A stretch of DNA of 64,000 bases from positions 1 through 64,000 of the forward strand of contig NZ_BMXF01000008.1 in NCBI RefSeq assembly GCF_014651615.1, read 5' to 3'. Below the pieces are notes generated by a model. It worked only from the letters and a program-made list of their open reading frames with translations. It was not told where the DNA came from and did no database searches. This document shows positions 32,435-41,701 of the stretch, piece after piece; the first letter of the stretch is position 1, and every line of letters begins with the position of its first letter. Source of the DNA: Persicitalea jodogahamensis. Lineage in GTDB: Bacteria; Bacteroidota; Bacteroidia; Cytophagales; Spirosomataceae. The position numbers were made by a program, and so were the translations under genes.

Positions 32435-32805
32435 TTGGTCAAATTTAAAGAATTCACTGACTGCGCCAAGGTGATTCTTTACACGGCCAGGTCACCAGAA
32501 CAGGCTTTATTGGAAGCGTTGGTTCATTTCCAAGTGGCCCCTACGATCAATTGCCCCGCCTACGGGTTTTCACCCTTGAAATACCAGAGGGCGAGATTCG
32601 TTGGATATATCCCGAACTGCTGCCGGACGAGTGGGCTGAACCAACGGCTCTGCCGCTTACTCAGACTATTTTCAGCGAGTGGCTGCATCATCCATTGGAT
32701 TTGGGCTTAGGCGTACCCTCCGCCGTGGTTGACATCTCCTATAACGTTTTGCTGCACCCCCGGCACGCGCTCTACCCGGCTATCAAAGTGGGCAGCAGGA
32801 TCTGA
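32435..32805 (+). pseudogene. Decayed RES-domain toxin
   Basis: One frame gives VILYTARSPEQALLEALVHFQ, the central RES helix. Near 32550 the matching sequence continues in another frame as LRVFTLEIPEGEIRW, then ELLPDEWAEPTALPLTQTIF and VPSAVVDISYNVLLHP, the RES C-terminal half. The N-terminal catalytic part is missing and at least one further shift precedes it. No Xre-type antitoxin lies nearby. It is a remnant of a RES-Xre toxin-antitoxin pair. Confidence 0.6.
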
Positions 32806-32879
32806 TTCTGGATCAGCGCCTGTGGAATATCCCTGATCCCTGAGTTGCTACCGGAAGGAATAACCTGATTCCACCAACG

Positions 32880-33875
32880 ATGAAAACGCTCGAACTCTAC
32901 CGAAGCTTTCTGAAAAAACCCTGGGTGGGGGTCATGCTGGTTTCCGTTGTAATGCTGCTTCTCGAAATCAATCGCTGGATGACGAATCCGCAGGCGCAGG
33001 TTCAGATGCTGGAAAAATACCATGAGGGCGCGGGAGGCTATGTGTTGAACCTGGTTTTTGGCGTGTATGTGCCGGAACTCGTCACGGTCGGCGTCCTGAT
33101 CCTGCTCATGGAGGCTTACCATCGGCTGCTGAATATTCACGAGGTGGGGCTGGATACCCGATCTATCGCCCTCTATGAACTGAAATTCCTGCCCCTGTTT
33201 CTAATGGCCTACTTCTTTTTTATCCCCTTTACATTGGCTGTACGCTTTGCCATCCGGGAGTTTCCCGACTACAACGCCCAGCGATACGAAAACAACTACG
33301 CCAGAATACTCTACACCTGGGTCGGCTACAATACCTATACCCTTCTGGTGACTGTCATTGGCTACCTGCTGCTGAACATCTCGCTCCTACTGGATTTTTT
33401 ACGAAACCTGAGACTTTCCTTTCCGCCCGGATCATCGCTGCTGGACTCCTTGGCAGCGATGGCCAACGACCAGCCGCGAGACCATAAGCAAACCATTACA
33501 GTCACCAGCGTGGCAGGCGAGACGATATTGTCCGTGGCTCAGGTCGATCTTTTCGAGACGCAGGACGGCACTAACTACGCCCGGCATGATGGCAACCGCT
33601 CGGTGGTTCACTATTCGTTGGCCGAATTGGAGAACCAACTCGACCCTGATCGCTTCTTCCGGGGCAACCGCCACTACATTGTCAACCTTGACCATCTGGA
33701 AAGCCATTCCTATTGGGACAAGGGGAAATATGTCCTGCGCAGCCGAAACCTGCCGGGCCGCGATTTAATTATGCCCCGCGCCCGTCTGCAAGGTTTGCGC
33801 GCGGCCCTGAAAAGGAACCGCGCGCAATTTGACCCGCTCACGCGGCGCTCTGGCGATCAGCAACCAAATTCCTGA
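32880..33875 (+). CDS. Membrane-bound LytTR transcriptional regulator
   Basis: Four membrane segments occupy residues 15-180. A LytTR DNA-binding domain follows (from about residue 205: ITVTSVAGETILSVAQVDLFETQDGTNYARHDG, with FFRGNRHYIVNLDHL). Such one-component membrane regulators sense envelope signals. The 3' end overlaps the convergent receiver-like gene by 38 bases, so antisense effects are possible. Confidence 0.85.
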   Translation: MKTLELYRSFLKKPWVGVMLVSVVMLLLEINRWMTNPQAQVQMLEKYHEGAGGYVLNLVFGVYVPELVTVGVLILLMEAYHRLLNIHEVGLDTRSIALYELKFLPLFLMAYFFFIPFTLAVRFAIREFPDYNAQRYENNYARILYTWVGYNTYTLLVTVIGYLLLNISLLLDFLRNLRLSFPPGSSLLDSLAAMANDQPRDHKQTITVTSVAGETILSVAQVDLFETQDGTNYARHDGNRSVVHYSLAELENQLDPDRFFRGNRHYIVNLDHLESHSYWDKGKYVLRSRNLPGRDLIMPRARLQGLRAALKRNRAQFDPLTRRSGDQQPNS

Positions 33876-34299
33876 TCCCTATCTGCCGAAAGGTCTGCCG
33901 CAGCACTGGGCCGAAATAGGGCGAATCCCGATGGATCGGCGTCCGAAGACATCCTATGAGTTCTTCTATTTCGTCTAGATCCGACAGGTAGGCATCCAGG
34001 CCCGCGTCGAGCAACGTCCCGAAGTCAGTCCCGTGTTCGGGTTCAATGCAGACGACCACGGTGGGTACCTGGCGGATGAGCCGCAGGGCCGATTCATCCG
34101 CGGTCTCAATTATCCCAGAGTCCACGATCAGGTATTCAGGGCGATGGGCGGCAATCTGGGCCAGCATACCATCGAGGCATCCGGTCCGGCCCGCTGTCTG
34201 AAAACCCTTGCTGCGGAGCAGACTGCCCAGAACCTGGGCGGTGATGGTTTCCGTCCTGGCGATCAGGACGGCGGGGTTAAATTCATTTTTCTTTTTCAC
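33838..34299 (-). CDS. Receiver-like protein without output domain
   Basis: This 153-residue protein has the alternating strands and helices of a CheY-like receiver: AVLIARTETITAQVLGSLLRSKGF, then PEYLIVDSG with a possible phosphoacceptor Asp60, and VPTVVVCIEPEHG. The acidic pair normally seen after the first strand is replaced by Arg-Thr, so phosphorylation is doubtful. There is no HTH. It may be a truncated NarL-type regulator. Confidence 0.6.
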   Translation of the reverse strand: MKKKNEFNPAVLIARTETITAQVLGSLLRSKGFQTAGRTGCLDGMLAQIAAHRPEYLIVDSGIIETADESALRLIRQVPTVVVCIEPEHGTDFGTLLDAGLDAYLSDLDEIEELIGCLRTPIHRDSPYFGPVLRQTFRQIGIRNLVADRQSAA

Positions 34300-35104
34300 G
34301 TTTCGCGCTCTTCTCTTTAAATGATGGCACCAAACTAGGGGCCGGGCGCAGCGAGGTCAAGGGCGATAAGGCGAAATCAACAAATCAAAGGCTGAAATCC
34401 ACAAATTACCTCAAATAGAACCTTCTTTCAGAAACAAGGGATAATTGTATAAAATGATGAAAGTATCAAGCCTACTTCGGTAGAAGGACGCGAAAAGACT
34501 AATCGGTGAAGGGCTGAAATCACGGGGAAATCACAGACTGAAAACGTCGGAATAATCGTTTTAGACATCCGAGAGGCACTATTTCCGAATGATATAAGTA
34601 CAAATACGTAGTCAATTATTCAGCCACTTCAAGACGGGTTAGAGCATACGTAGATAGGTACGTATATAATTTTTTTTATATGAAATTTCGGCTAAATTAT
34701 CATTTTATAACCAAATTTCATTTTTTAATTCAAATAAAGAAAAATGTGGTAGGAAAACCGCCAAATGGTGGAAGTGCCAGTGTGGTAATCAAGTGGCATC
34801 AGAGTAAAACATGAAATGCTTGGGAAGCTCAAAATAAGCCTTTGCCAGAGTAGGGAGCGCAATGCCGCGCTGATCCGCAGCAACTGCGCTAGGAATTCTC
34901 AGAATGAGGGGCTAAGTAAAACAAAGACGTCCGTCTTCTGACTTGCGCTCAGTTATTAACTAGTTGGGCATAAATTTTTTATTAGCATTCACGCCCCACT
35001 ACACACGATCCTGAACCCTACCTTTTTAGAAGTTGCCGAAGCGATATTGAAACGTGGCCCGCCAGGCATATTTATTCACTCTAATTTGGAAAGAAACCCT
35101 TGAA
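34300..35104. other. A+T-rich intergenic stretch without gene
   Basis: About 800 bases carry no credible frame. TACGTA words near 34605-34670 and a small AGACG/CGTCT hairpin at about 34925 are the only visible structure. It separates the transfer region from the accessory genes and may mark an insertion boundary. Confidence 0.4.
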
Positions 35105-35677
35105 ATGGTCGAAGCCACCGATAGAGACAAAGAATTGGTCGTCGAAATTCTAGCGCAGTCGTTTGATGAAAACAAAAGCGTGAATTACCTGATTCCGCAG
35201 GACGAAAAACGAATGCAGCGGATAAGGGAACTGATTGCCTATTCTTACGAAATGTGCAGACTCTGGGGAAAGGTGGCACTATCGGAAGATCGAAAGGCAT
35301 GCGCACTTGTGATTTTTCCAGATCGCAAGCGGACAACGGTTCGAAGCCTGCTGTTGATGGGACGGCTGATATTCAAATCTATCGGCCTCCGGAACATTAC
35401 TAAGGCTCTTGATCGGGAGGGCAGGGTTCATACGCATCATCCGAATATGCCTATCTACCACCTTTGGTTCCTCGGCGTTTTACCCGAATACCAAGGAAGG
35501 GGGTACGGAAGCCAGCTCCTTGACGAACTTCTGCTTGATGCCGACGAAATGAAAAGACCCGTTTACCTCGAAACCTCCACGCAGCGGAATATTCCCTGGT
35601 ATGAGAAGCACGGGTTTTTGATTTACGGCAAGATTCCACTTAGCTACGACCTGCTTTTAATGAGAAGAAACTTATGA
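35105..35677 (+). CDS. GNAT-family N-acetyltransferase
   Basis: ATG at 35105 (MVEATDRDKELV) is preferred over a GTG 17 codons upstream. The 190-residue protein has the acetyl-CoA loop LGVLPEYQGRGYGSQLL (Q-x-x-G-x-G) and the C-terminal YLETSTQRNIPWYEKHGF typical of GNAT enzymes. The substrate is unknown. It is 16 bases ahead of the LuxR-type gene, so the two are probably co-transcribed. Confidence 0.85.
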   Translation: MVEATDRDKELVVEILAQSFDENKSVNYLIPQDEKRMQRIRELIAYSYEMCRLWGKVALSEDRKACALVIFPDRKRTTVRSLLLMGRLIFKSIGLRNITKALDREGRVHTHHPNMPIYHLWFLGVLPEYQGRGYGSQLLDELLLDADEMKRPVYLETSTQRNIPWYEKHGFLIYGKIPLSYDLLLMRRNL

Positions 35678-35693
35678 GACACCAATACCCCAT

Positions 35694-36659
35694 ATGCACG
35701 TATTTGGTACAGACATACACATCGTTACCTTCTGCTTCATAGTCATCGAGGCGGTGTTCTTCGTGTACCAATTTTTCTACTACCTATACTGGCCGAAGGA
35801 TCAAAACCGTAAGTACTACCTGATTCTGCTTTTCCTGCTCATCGTCAAGAACCTGGCGATGGGATTGTTTCCAGATCCGCAGTACACAAGCATTCCCATG
35901 GTAATTCAATACGCATTCACCTACGCGGCCGGATTCATTATGGCCAGCTATTTCCCTTATTATTTTTACCGCTCCTATAATCTGGAAGGTCTGCGCTTTC
36001 ATGCTACCTACGGTGTGGTATTATTCCTTTATACACCCTTCACGCTGATTTTTACCACCGAATATTTGTTCACGAGCGACATCGACAGCGCTATCGCTCA
36101 CGGGCTGGTTATCCCGGCGGCGTACAGCCTGGTACTGGCTTATGTTATGTACAAGTCCATGCAGAAAGCTTTCAGGAAAGAACTGGATAACCGGGAGTAC
36201 TTTGAAGTGGTGGGCGTTTACTGTTCGGTAGTTCCCTTCGTGGCAATTGCCTTTTTCCCAAATATTGCTCAGGTTACTGAGGCCATCATCACCAATCTGG
36301 GATTCACGATCCTTACAATTCTCTTTATACGCCGCTCCGTTCTTCAGGCCAGACTCGATAAGGCGAAATTATTGGCCCTAAGTAAACTTAAAATAGGAAC
36401 ACCTCTCCACGGGATTGATCCCACCATCGACCTCGACCAGCAAATTTTTGAAGCAAATATTTCCATGTTTAACCTGACCCCACGAGAAAAGGAGGTGGTT
36501 GGGCTGGTCAGATTAGGAAAAACTAATAAGAGTATCGGTGAGTATCTCCAAATTTCCGACAGAACCGTCAGTAAACACATCGAAAACATATTCCAGAAGA
36601 CAGAAGTCAATAGCAGAACCGAGCTGATGCGTAGAATCATGCAAAAACAAGAAGAATAG
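35694..36659 (+). CDS. Membrane LuxR-type regulator
   Basis: About seven membrane segments occupy residues 8-215. A linker leads to a C-terminal LuxR/GerE HTH: FNLTPREKEVVGLVRLGKTNKSI, then SDRTVSKHIENIFQKTEVNSR. The 7TM-plus-LuxR layout is common in Bacteroidetes and senses an unknown signal. It may regulate the acetyltransferase next to it. Confidence 0.85.
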   Translation: MHVFGTDIHIVTFCFIVIEAVFFVYQFFYYLYWPKDQNRKYYLILLFLLIVKNLAMGLFPDPQYTSIPMVIQYAFTYAAGFIMASYFPYYFYRSYNLEGLRFHATYGVVLFLYTPFTLIFTTEYLFTSDIDSAIAHGLVIPAAYSLVLAYVMYKSMQKAFRKELDNREYFEVVGVYCSVVPFVAIAFFPNIAQVTEAIITNLGFTILTILFIRRSVLQARLDKAKLLALSKLKIGTPLHGIDPTIDLDQQIFEANISMFNLTPREKEVVGLVRLGKTNKSIGEYLQISDRTVSKHIENIFQKTEVNSRTELMRRIMQKQEE

Positions 36660-36943
36660 CGGAAGTGAACCGTACCCCGGAATGGTGCAACCCGTAGTGA
36701 ACGCCCCATAGCAAACTTTTTTGCTGGCTTTTTCATCCTAAAAAAACTCACTTTTCGTCCCACAAAACCAGACTTAAAGTAATAATTCATTAGACTTTTC
36801 CAATCAAAATCATTGTAAAAGGGTCTTTCTAGGGCAATTCGGGGTGTGAAAAGCCGTCCTTTTGTAATTCAGTTTATTTCATTATAATTGCGCGCCTCAG
36901 ACGCCAAAACGGGTGCTAGCTTACTTTATTAATAAGTACAGCC

Positions 36944-37117
36944 ATGCCTCGTAAAAGCAGTAAGCAGAAACATCTCGATAAAGCAGAAGTCATCGGAAGC
37001 TATGGTGATGCTTTCAAAAAATGGCGGTGGCTGGTCTTTCCTGCTGTCGTAGCTCTCGTGGGAAATTCAGCGGTCAAAAAGGTGTTTGACATTCTACTAA
37101 GCCATATCTTCCCTTAA
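36944..37117 (+). CDS. Small single-TM protein, 57 aa
   Basis: The frame starts MPRKSSKQKHLDKAEVIG, has a hydrophobic segment (WLVFPAVVALVGNSAV) and ends ILLSHIFP. Its stop is 13 bases before the next gene, so they probably share a transcript. Function unknown. Confidence 0.5.
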   Translation: MPRKSSKQKHLDKAEVIGSYGDAFKKWRWLVFPAVVALVGNSAVKKVFDILLSHIFP

Positions 37118-37130
37118 ATATTCCTGCTAC

Positions 37131-37523
37131 ATGAATGCCGCAATGTCCGAAAGACAGGATGATGACTCGATTTTGCAGAAAGTGTTGGAGCAACTCGTTG
37201 AAGAATTGACCGATCCCGAAATCCATTACGTGGTTTCAGGCAACCATTACGTGCACCAGCAGGCGGAACGTTTTGGTGAAAAGGTCTATATTGCTCAGAT
37301 ATGGCTCAGTTCCGATTCCTCCTGGGATGTAGTATTGACCGATCAAGGACTAATTTATGATGTCAAGCTCAACCCGAATAACCTTGATCAAATCAGTCGG
37401 ATTCTCATACCGTACAAGGAAATCTGTACGATCACAAGGTCAGGAAGTGGCGTCAGTTACCCCTATATAAATGATGATAAGCGCAACCTGATGGCCATGT
37501 TCGATAAGAAACCAGGCAATTGA
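37131..37523 (+). CDS. Hypothetical protein, 130 aa
   Basis: This soluble acidic protein contains a helical start (DDDSILQKVLEQLVEELTDPE) and a beta-rich remainder (YVVSGNHYVHQQAERFG, WDVVLTDQGLIYDVKL). No family recognised. It is the second of four small genes in the same direction between the LuxR-type regulator and umuDC. Confidence 0.5.
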   Translation: MNAAMSERQDDDSILQKVLEQLVEELTDPEIHYVVSGNHYVHQQAERFGEKVYIAQIWLSSDSSWDVVLTDQGLIYDVKLNPNNLDQISRILIPYKEICTITRSGSGVSYPYINDDKRNLMAMFDKKPGN

Positions 37524-37549
37524 AGCACCGCGCCCAGTCCCAATTCACT

Positions 37550-37942
37550 ATGACCGACCGAACCATACATCCGGATCCTAAATGCCAGCGGAACCAACAG
37601 GCACTGCTTGATTCGTTGGATGGTGAACTCCGTGAGATGATGGCCTATACCCATCGGGTCGGGAACGTCACATTCCACTATTATTCGGAGCAACTGGCGG
37701 AACCCACCGAGGAGGACTACGAAGACTGGCTGCTCGGGCTTCCCGAGGAGATTGCCAAAGATCACTCAGAGCGGGGGTTTGAGAAGTGCCGGGGCGTTCT
37801 GAGCCTGCGCCGCCACGCCGCTGAGCGTAACGACAGTGGACTCGACGCGTACGTGAAAGAGTCGGTGTCAGAAGAGGATTACCGGAGATGGTCGGAACTC
37901 AGAGACAAATCCCTTGCGAATCAACGCGAGAAGGGAGAATGA
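37550..37942 (+). CDS. Hypothetical protein, 130 aa
   Basis: ATG at 37550 (MTDRTIHPDPKCQRN) is used instead of an upstream TTG. The protein is soluble, helical and acidic, with DYEDWLLGLPEEIAKDH and a long C-terminal helix (EEDYRRWSELRDKSLANQRE). No family recognised. Confidence 0.5.
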   Translation: MTDRTIHPDPKCQRNQQALLDSLDGELREMMAYTHRVGNVTFHYYSEQLAEPTEEDYEDWLLGLPEEIAKDHSERGFEKCRGVLSLRRHAAERNDSGLDAYVKESVSEEDYRRWSELRDKSLANQREKGE

Positions 37943-37987
37943 ATGCGCTTTATTTCATCGTTTTGCCATTATGACAGATAAACCAAT

Positions 37988-38293
37988 ATGGAAACTACCC
38001 TGCTCGACCTGGATTGTCTTTCGCTTTTCTTCAATAATTATAAGCAGGAGGACATTCAATATCTTTCTGAAAGCGAAGAGTTCCGGCACTTTTGGAACTT
38101 TAAGCGCGCGGAGTTGAGTCCAGATAATGAGATCGCCTGGTGGCTGGGTTTTTCCCGCTATCTGAGTCACGAGACAAAATGTGCAGTTCTGGAATTGGCT
38201 CGTGCGTGTTACCTGGAAGAAGCAAAGAGAAGGCACGCGAATGACAGTGATTCTTTAAAAATGGATGATTGGCTAAGAAGGATAGAGCCATGA
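37988..38293 (+). CDS. Hypothetical protein, 101 aa
   Basis: This all-helical protein contains NNYKQEDIQYLSESEEF and a WWLGFSRYLSHETKCAVLEL segment. No family recognised. It ends 24 bases before the 3' end of the convergent umuC. Confidence 0.5.
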   Translation: METTLLDLDCLSLFFNNYKQEDIQYLSESEEFRHFWNFKRAELSPDNEIAWWLGFSRYLSHETKCAVLELARACYLEEAKRRHANDSDSLKMDDWLRRIEP

Positions 38294-38316
38294 AGTGGAT
38301 ATAAAGTCCACGACCG

Positions 38317-39606
38317 TCATTTCACCGTTAGAATATCCCTCCACCTCGTCGTATAAGCGGGCGACATCCATTGCTGTTTGTGGTGCCAGGTATTGTCATA
38401 GCCTGCAGCGGCGAGCCGGACTTTGTCTCGACCGTAGCGATGGTTCAGGCGGTCGATGGTAGCCGACAGCCTGACCAAACGTTCGTCCGGTCCATCGGTA
38501 AAAATAGCAGCCTGGCGGTGGTCGATGGGTACCAGATTGGATAAAATGACACCCACTTTCTGATAGGCATACCCAAATCTAAAAACTGTTTTAAGTAGCG
38601 CTTGGGCGTATCCCGTCAATTCGGTGGTGCTGGCGGTGGGGTGGGGGAGTTGGGCGCTCAAGCTGTTGTAGTATTGCCTGGCGGGCTGTCCGTTGGGTGA
38701 AATTTTGAATCGGTTGGTGTGCAGAAATACCGTCACCGTCCCAGCCGCTGAACCCTGCTTCCGCAGTTTCTCAGCGGCCCGGCTCAGGTGGGTCACAAGT
38801 GCTTCGGACACCGTTTTCAGGTCCGGCACCAGCCTTCCAAAACTCGGACTGGTGCAAATGGCTTTCTTGGGTGCCGCCTCGGTTTCCAGCATCTTGCAGG
38901 GCAGCCCGCGTAGTTCGTAGGCCGTCCGCAGGCCATTTACAGTCAGGTTACGATTGATCCACTCATCGGGGGCATCCCGCAGTTGCGCCGCCGTTCGGAT
39001 ATCGTTCCTCCTCAGCACCGCCGCGTAGCGGGATCCGATGCCCCACAGTTCTGCCACCGGGAAGTCGCTCAGCGCCTCGGTGATTCGGGCGGGGGTGTCC
39101 AGGATCAGCACACCGTCGTTTTCCGGCGAACGTTTCGAGAAATAGTTTGCCACCTTGCACAGCGTTTTGGTCGGGGCTACGCCAATCGAAACCGGAATCC
39201 GGGTCCACCGTCCTACGGTCGCGCGCAGGTTCTGAGCCATTATCAATAGGTCGGAATGCGCATTGCCCCAAGCTTCCAGATTGATAAATGCTTCGTCGAT
39301 CGAGTAGGTTTCCACTTCTTCCGAAAACTGCCCCAGGGTGGCCATAACGCGGGCCGACATATCACCGTAAAGGGTGTAGTTGCTGCTGAAAATCTTGATT
39401 TCGTGCTGAGATAGAAGCTCCTTCAACTGAAAATAGGGCAATCCCATTTTGATCCCCAGGGCTTTCGCTTCGCTCGAGCGCGCAATGACGCACCCGTCGT
39501 TATTGCTCAACACCACGACGGGCTTTCCCTCGAGGGCAGGATTGAAACTCCTTTCGCACGAGACATAAAAATTATTGCAGTCCACCAGGCCCAGCATATT
39601 TGTCAA
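38317..39606 (-). CDS. umuC: UmuC-like Y-family DNA polymerase subunit
   Basis: The 429-residue protein has the Y-family catalytic signatures: [13 protein letters not shown] with Asp9 and YSIDEAF with Asp104-Glu105. A little-finger domain follows and the C terminus ends WRDILTVK. Length matches UmuC. With the UmuD partner it would perform translesion synthesis. It overlaps umuD by four bases. Confidence 0.93.
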   Translation of the reverse strand: MTNMLGLVDCNNFYVSCERSFNPALEGKPVVVLSNNDGCVIARSSEAKALGIKMGLPYFQLKELLSQHEIKIFSSNYTLYGDMSARVMATLGQFSEEVETYSIDEAFINLEAWGNAHSDLLIMAQNLRATVGRWTRIPVSIGVAPTKTLCKVANYFSKRSPENDGVLILDTPARITEALSDFPVAELWGIGSRYAAVLRRNDIRTAAQLRDAPDEWINRNLTVNGLRTAYELRGLPCKMLETEAAPKKAICTSPSFGRLVPDLKTVSEALVTHLSRAAEKLRKQGSAAGTVTVFLHTNRFKISPNGQPARQYYNSLSAQLPHPTASTTELTGYAQALLKTVFRFGYAYQKVGVILSNLVPIDHRQAAIFTDGPDERLVRLSATIDRLNHRYGRDKVRLAAAGYDNTWHHKQQWMSPAYTTRWRDILTVK

Positions 39607-40049
39607 GGTTTGTGAATGACAAAGGTCACCAGGCCGAAAATCCGAAAATCGTCCCCTGAGTTTACCCTTAGGGGCGTAAAATGAGGGTTTGACGGGGTCA
39701 GGACTACCGTGTCCCCCTCGTAGTTAACTCGCTTGACGGTGTACTCCCCGTTGATCCATACTATCGCAATCTTCCCATCCGCATCCTCGCGGGAAGAATC
39801 CACGACCAGCACATCGCCCGGTTCGATCCTGTCGCCCATCATGCTCTCACCGGCCACCCGGACGAAATACGTTGCCTCAGCATTGGTGACACATAAGTCG
39901 TTGAGGTCGCAGACGCGCTCAATATAGTTTTCACTGGGCGACGGAAAACCGGCTTGAACAAAGGAGTGGAAAAGGGGAATCCAGTGCTTGGTAAGGACTT
40001 GGGCTTTCAGGAAAAAGTCGTGATGGAAAGGAGTTTCTGTCGGCGGCAT
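39603..40049 (-). CDS. umuD: UmuD-like S24 peptidase
   Basis: The 148-residue protein has a self-cleavage site at Ala33-Gly34 (QAGFPSPSE), the nucleophile Ser69 in GESM and Lys106 in TVKRV, all expected for UmuD. RecA-stimulated cleavage would produce the active form. Plasmid-borne umuDC pairs raise survival and mutagenesis after DNA damage. An inverted repeat lies just upstream. Confidence 0.92.
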   Translation of the reverse strand: MPPTETPFHHDFFLKAQVLTKHWIPLFHSFVQAGFPSPSENYIERVCDLNDLCVTNAEATYFVRVAGESMMGDRIEPGDVLVVDSSREDADGKIAIVWINGEYTVKRVNYEGDTVVLTPSNPHFTPLRVNSGDDFRIFGLVTFVIHKP

Positions 40050-40080
40050 GGTATATGGAATTGGTATAAATAGGGATCAA

Positions 40081-40100
40081 TATGATACAAGTATATCATA
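40081..40100 (-). promoter_or_regulatory. Inverted repeat upstream of umuDC
   Basis: TATGATA (40081-40087) and TATCATA (40094-40100) are separated by six bases, 31 bases before the umuD start. It is a plausible operator for an SOS or LexA-like repressor, although the local LexA consensus is unknown. Confidence 0.45.
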
Positions 40101-40206
40101 AAAGTCGGCAAGATGCTATTTCCCCTCGACAATCCACGAAATTTTGGTTGTCAAACCATGTGTCTATAGAAAAAGACCCAATTCTGCGCCACTCGTATTA
40201 CCGAAG

Positions 40207-41301
40207 TTATTTATCCAAAGAAGAAGGCAGATCGAGGTTATTTTCCCTGTACCATTGTATCGGGTCTTTTTTCAACTTACTTATGATGAGAGGCAGGGTA
40301 TCGATCAGGCGGTGTTTGGGCTGCCAGTCCAGCAGAGTGCGTGCGCGGGAAATATCCAACTCATAATGGTCGTCGGCTCGGTCAATCATCCAAGGCTTTA
40401 TAAAGGGATCGCCCAGGAGGTTCATTGCGAACGCACCCGTTTTGGCCAGGGGGGCAGGAAGTTCATAAGTCTTCCATTCCTTGCCGTACAGGAGGCAGCC
40501 GATTGTTTCCTGCAATTCCTGGTAGCTGGGGGTTTCGGGCTCCCCGATGTTGATGGCAACCTCATCGGGTAGCTGGTGCCGCCGATCGACCGTGCTGACA
40601 ATCGAGTCGATCAGATCATCCAAATGGACGAATACGTTGCCGTGGGTAATGTCGCCGGAATAAAAATGGCTGGTGAACTGCCTCTGGTATATGCGCTGAA
40701 TCTGGTGAGCGATGGGAATGGAATGTCCCCCCTCGTCGTACACCCCGGCAATTCGCAAGAGAACAGCCTTCATATCGCCCCGTTCCTTGCTGATTACTTC
40801 TTCGGTGTCAACCTTAGATTCGGGGTAATCCCATTTGGGTTCAAGCGGGGAGTCCTCGCTTATTTTCTTTCCGGGAGTGGTCGGCTTGTAGATCAGGTTC
40901 GTGCTTGAGAAGACAAACTGATCGACTTCATAATTTTGCAAAGCATCCAGGAGGTTCCTGGTTCCGTTTACGGTGATCTTTTCGTAGAGATTGCTGGGTT
41001 CACCGGAAAAATCGTAATAGGCGGCCAGATGCACCACGGAGGCAATCTTTTTGCCGTACCCGTACTCCACCCGGTTCAGTGCCGACTGAATACTCTCCGG
41101 CGAGGTGATGTCATAGCACACACATTCTGCCTCTTTGGGGGGAAAGGGGTATCCGGTATTGTCAAACCCCACTATTCGGTACCTCTCAGCCAGCCTTTTG
41201 ACCAAAGCAGTGCCGATCAGGCCGCTACTTCCGGTAACAATGACCAATTCTTTATCGGTGTCCCTTGCCCCCGGTTCTGTACGATTTTCTACGTTAGCCA
41301 T
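40207..41301 (-). CDS. NAD-dependent epimerase/dehydratase (extended SDR)
   Basis: The 364-residue protein has the nucleotide loop GSSGLIG, VVHLAAYYD and the catalytic YPESK motif of extended SDR enzymes, with the upstream Ser in FSSTN. This family acts on nucleotide sugars or related substrates; the substrate cannot be told. A possible leader lies beyond 41302. It has no pathway partner nearby. Confidence 0.85.
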   Translation of the reverse strand: MANVENRTEPGARDTDKELVIVTGSSGLIGTALVKRLAERYRIVGFDNTGYPFPPKEAECVCYDITSPESIQSALNRVEYGYGKKIASVVHLAAYYDFSGEPSNLYEKITVNGTRNLLDALQNYEVDQFVFSSTNLIYKPTTPGKKISEDSPLEPKWDYPESKVDTEEVISKERGDMKAVLLRIAGVYDEGGHSIPIAHQIQRIYQRQFTSHFYSGDITHGNVFVHLDDLIDSIVSTVDRRHQLPDEVAINIGEPETPSYQELQETIGCLLYGKEWKTYELPAPLAKTGAFAMNLLGDPFIKPWMIDRADDHYELDISRARTLLDWQPKHRLIDTLPLIISKLKKDPIQWYRENNLDLPSSLDK

Positions 41302-41701
41302 TTATTTTAAAAATTCAGGATTGGTGAATGATTTGCGGGCAAAACAAACCGGATTGATCCGCCGGGTCGACTTAAAACCGTGAATTGCCAGCCGATCATA
41401 GGTGATTGGTGTGTCTTTAAAAGGCGAAAAAAACCCATTCCACCAATCTGTTTTCGAGCAAAAATTTGTGAATATTTTACAATTCAAAATCCGGTTTCGG
41501 GCATGAATATTTTAGGAAGGCCACCCTGAACGGAGGCTGAAACGGGTGCGGTTGATGGAAGATAAAATATTTTTTTAAGTAGTCGTGCTTATTTATCAAT
41601 ATATTTTCAATTTTTCAATTTGCTGACTTTCAGGAAAATACAGCATTTCAACTCTATCGGCAATATTGCTCTACTACTTATAAGGACTAAACCGATATTT
41701 T
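41302..41701. other. Intergenic stretch at the copper-island edge
   Basis: The 400 bases hold no convincing gene. They are A+T-rich near 41560-41620 and carry the promoter region of the membrane protein at 41702, although no clear -33/-7 pair was found. Confidence 0.35.
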
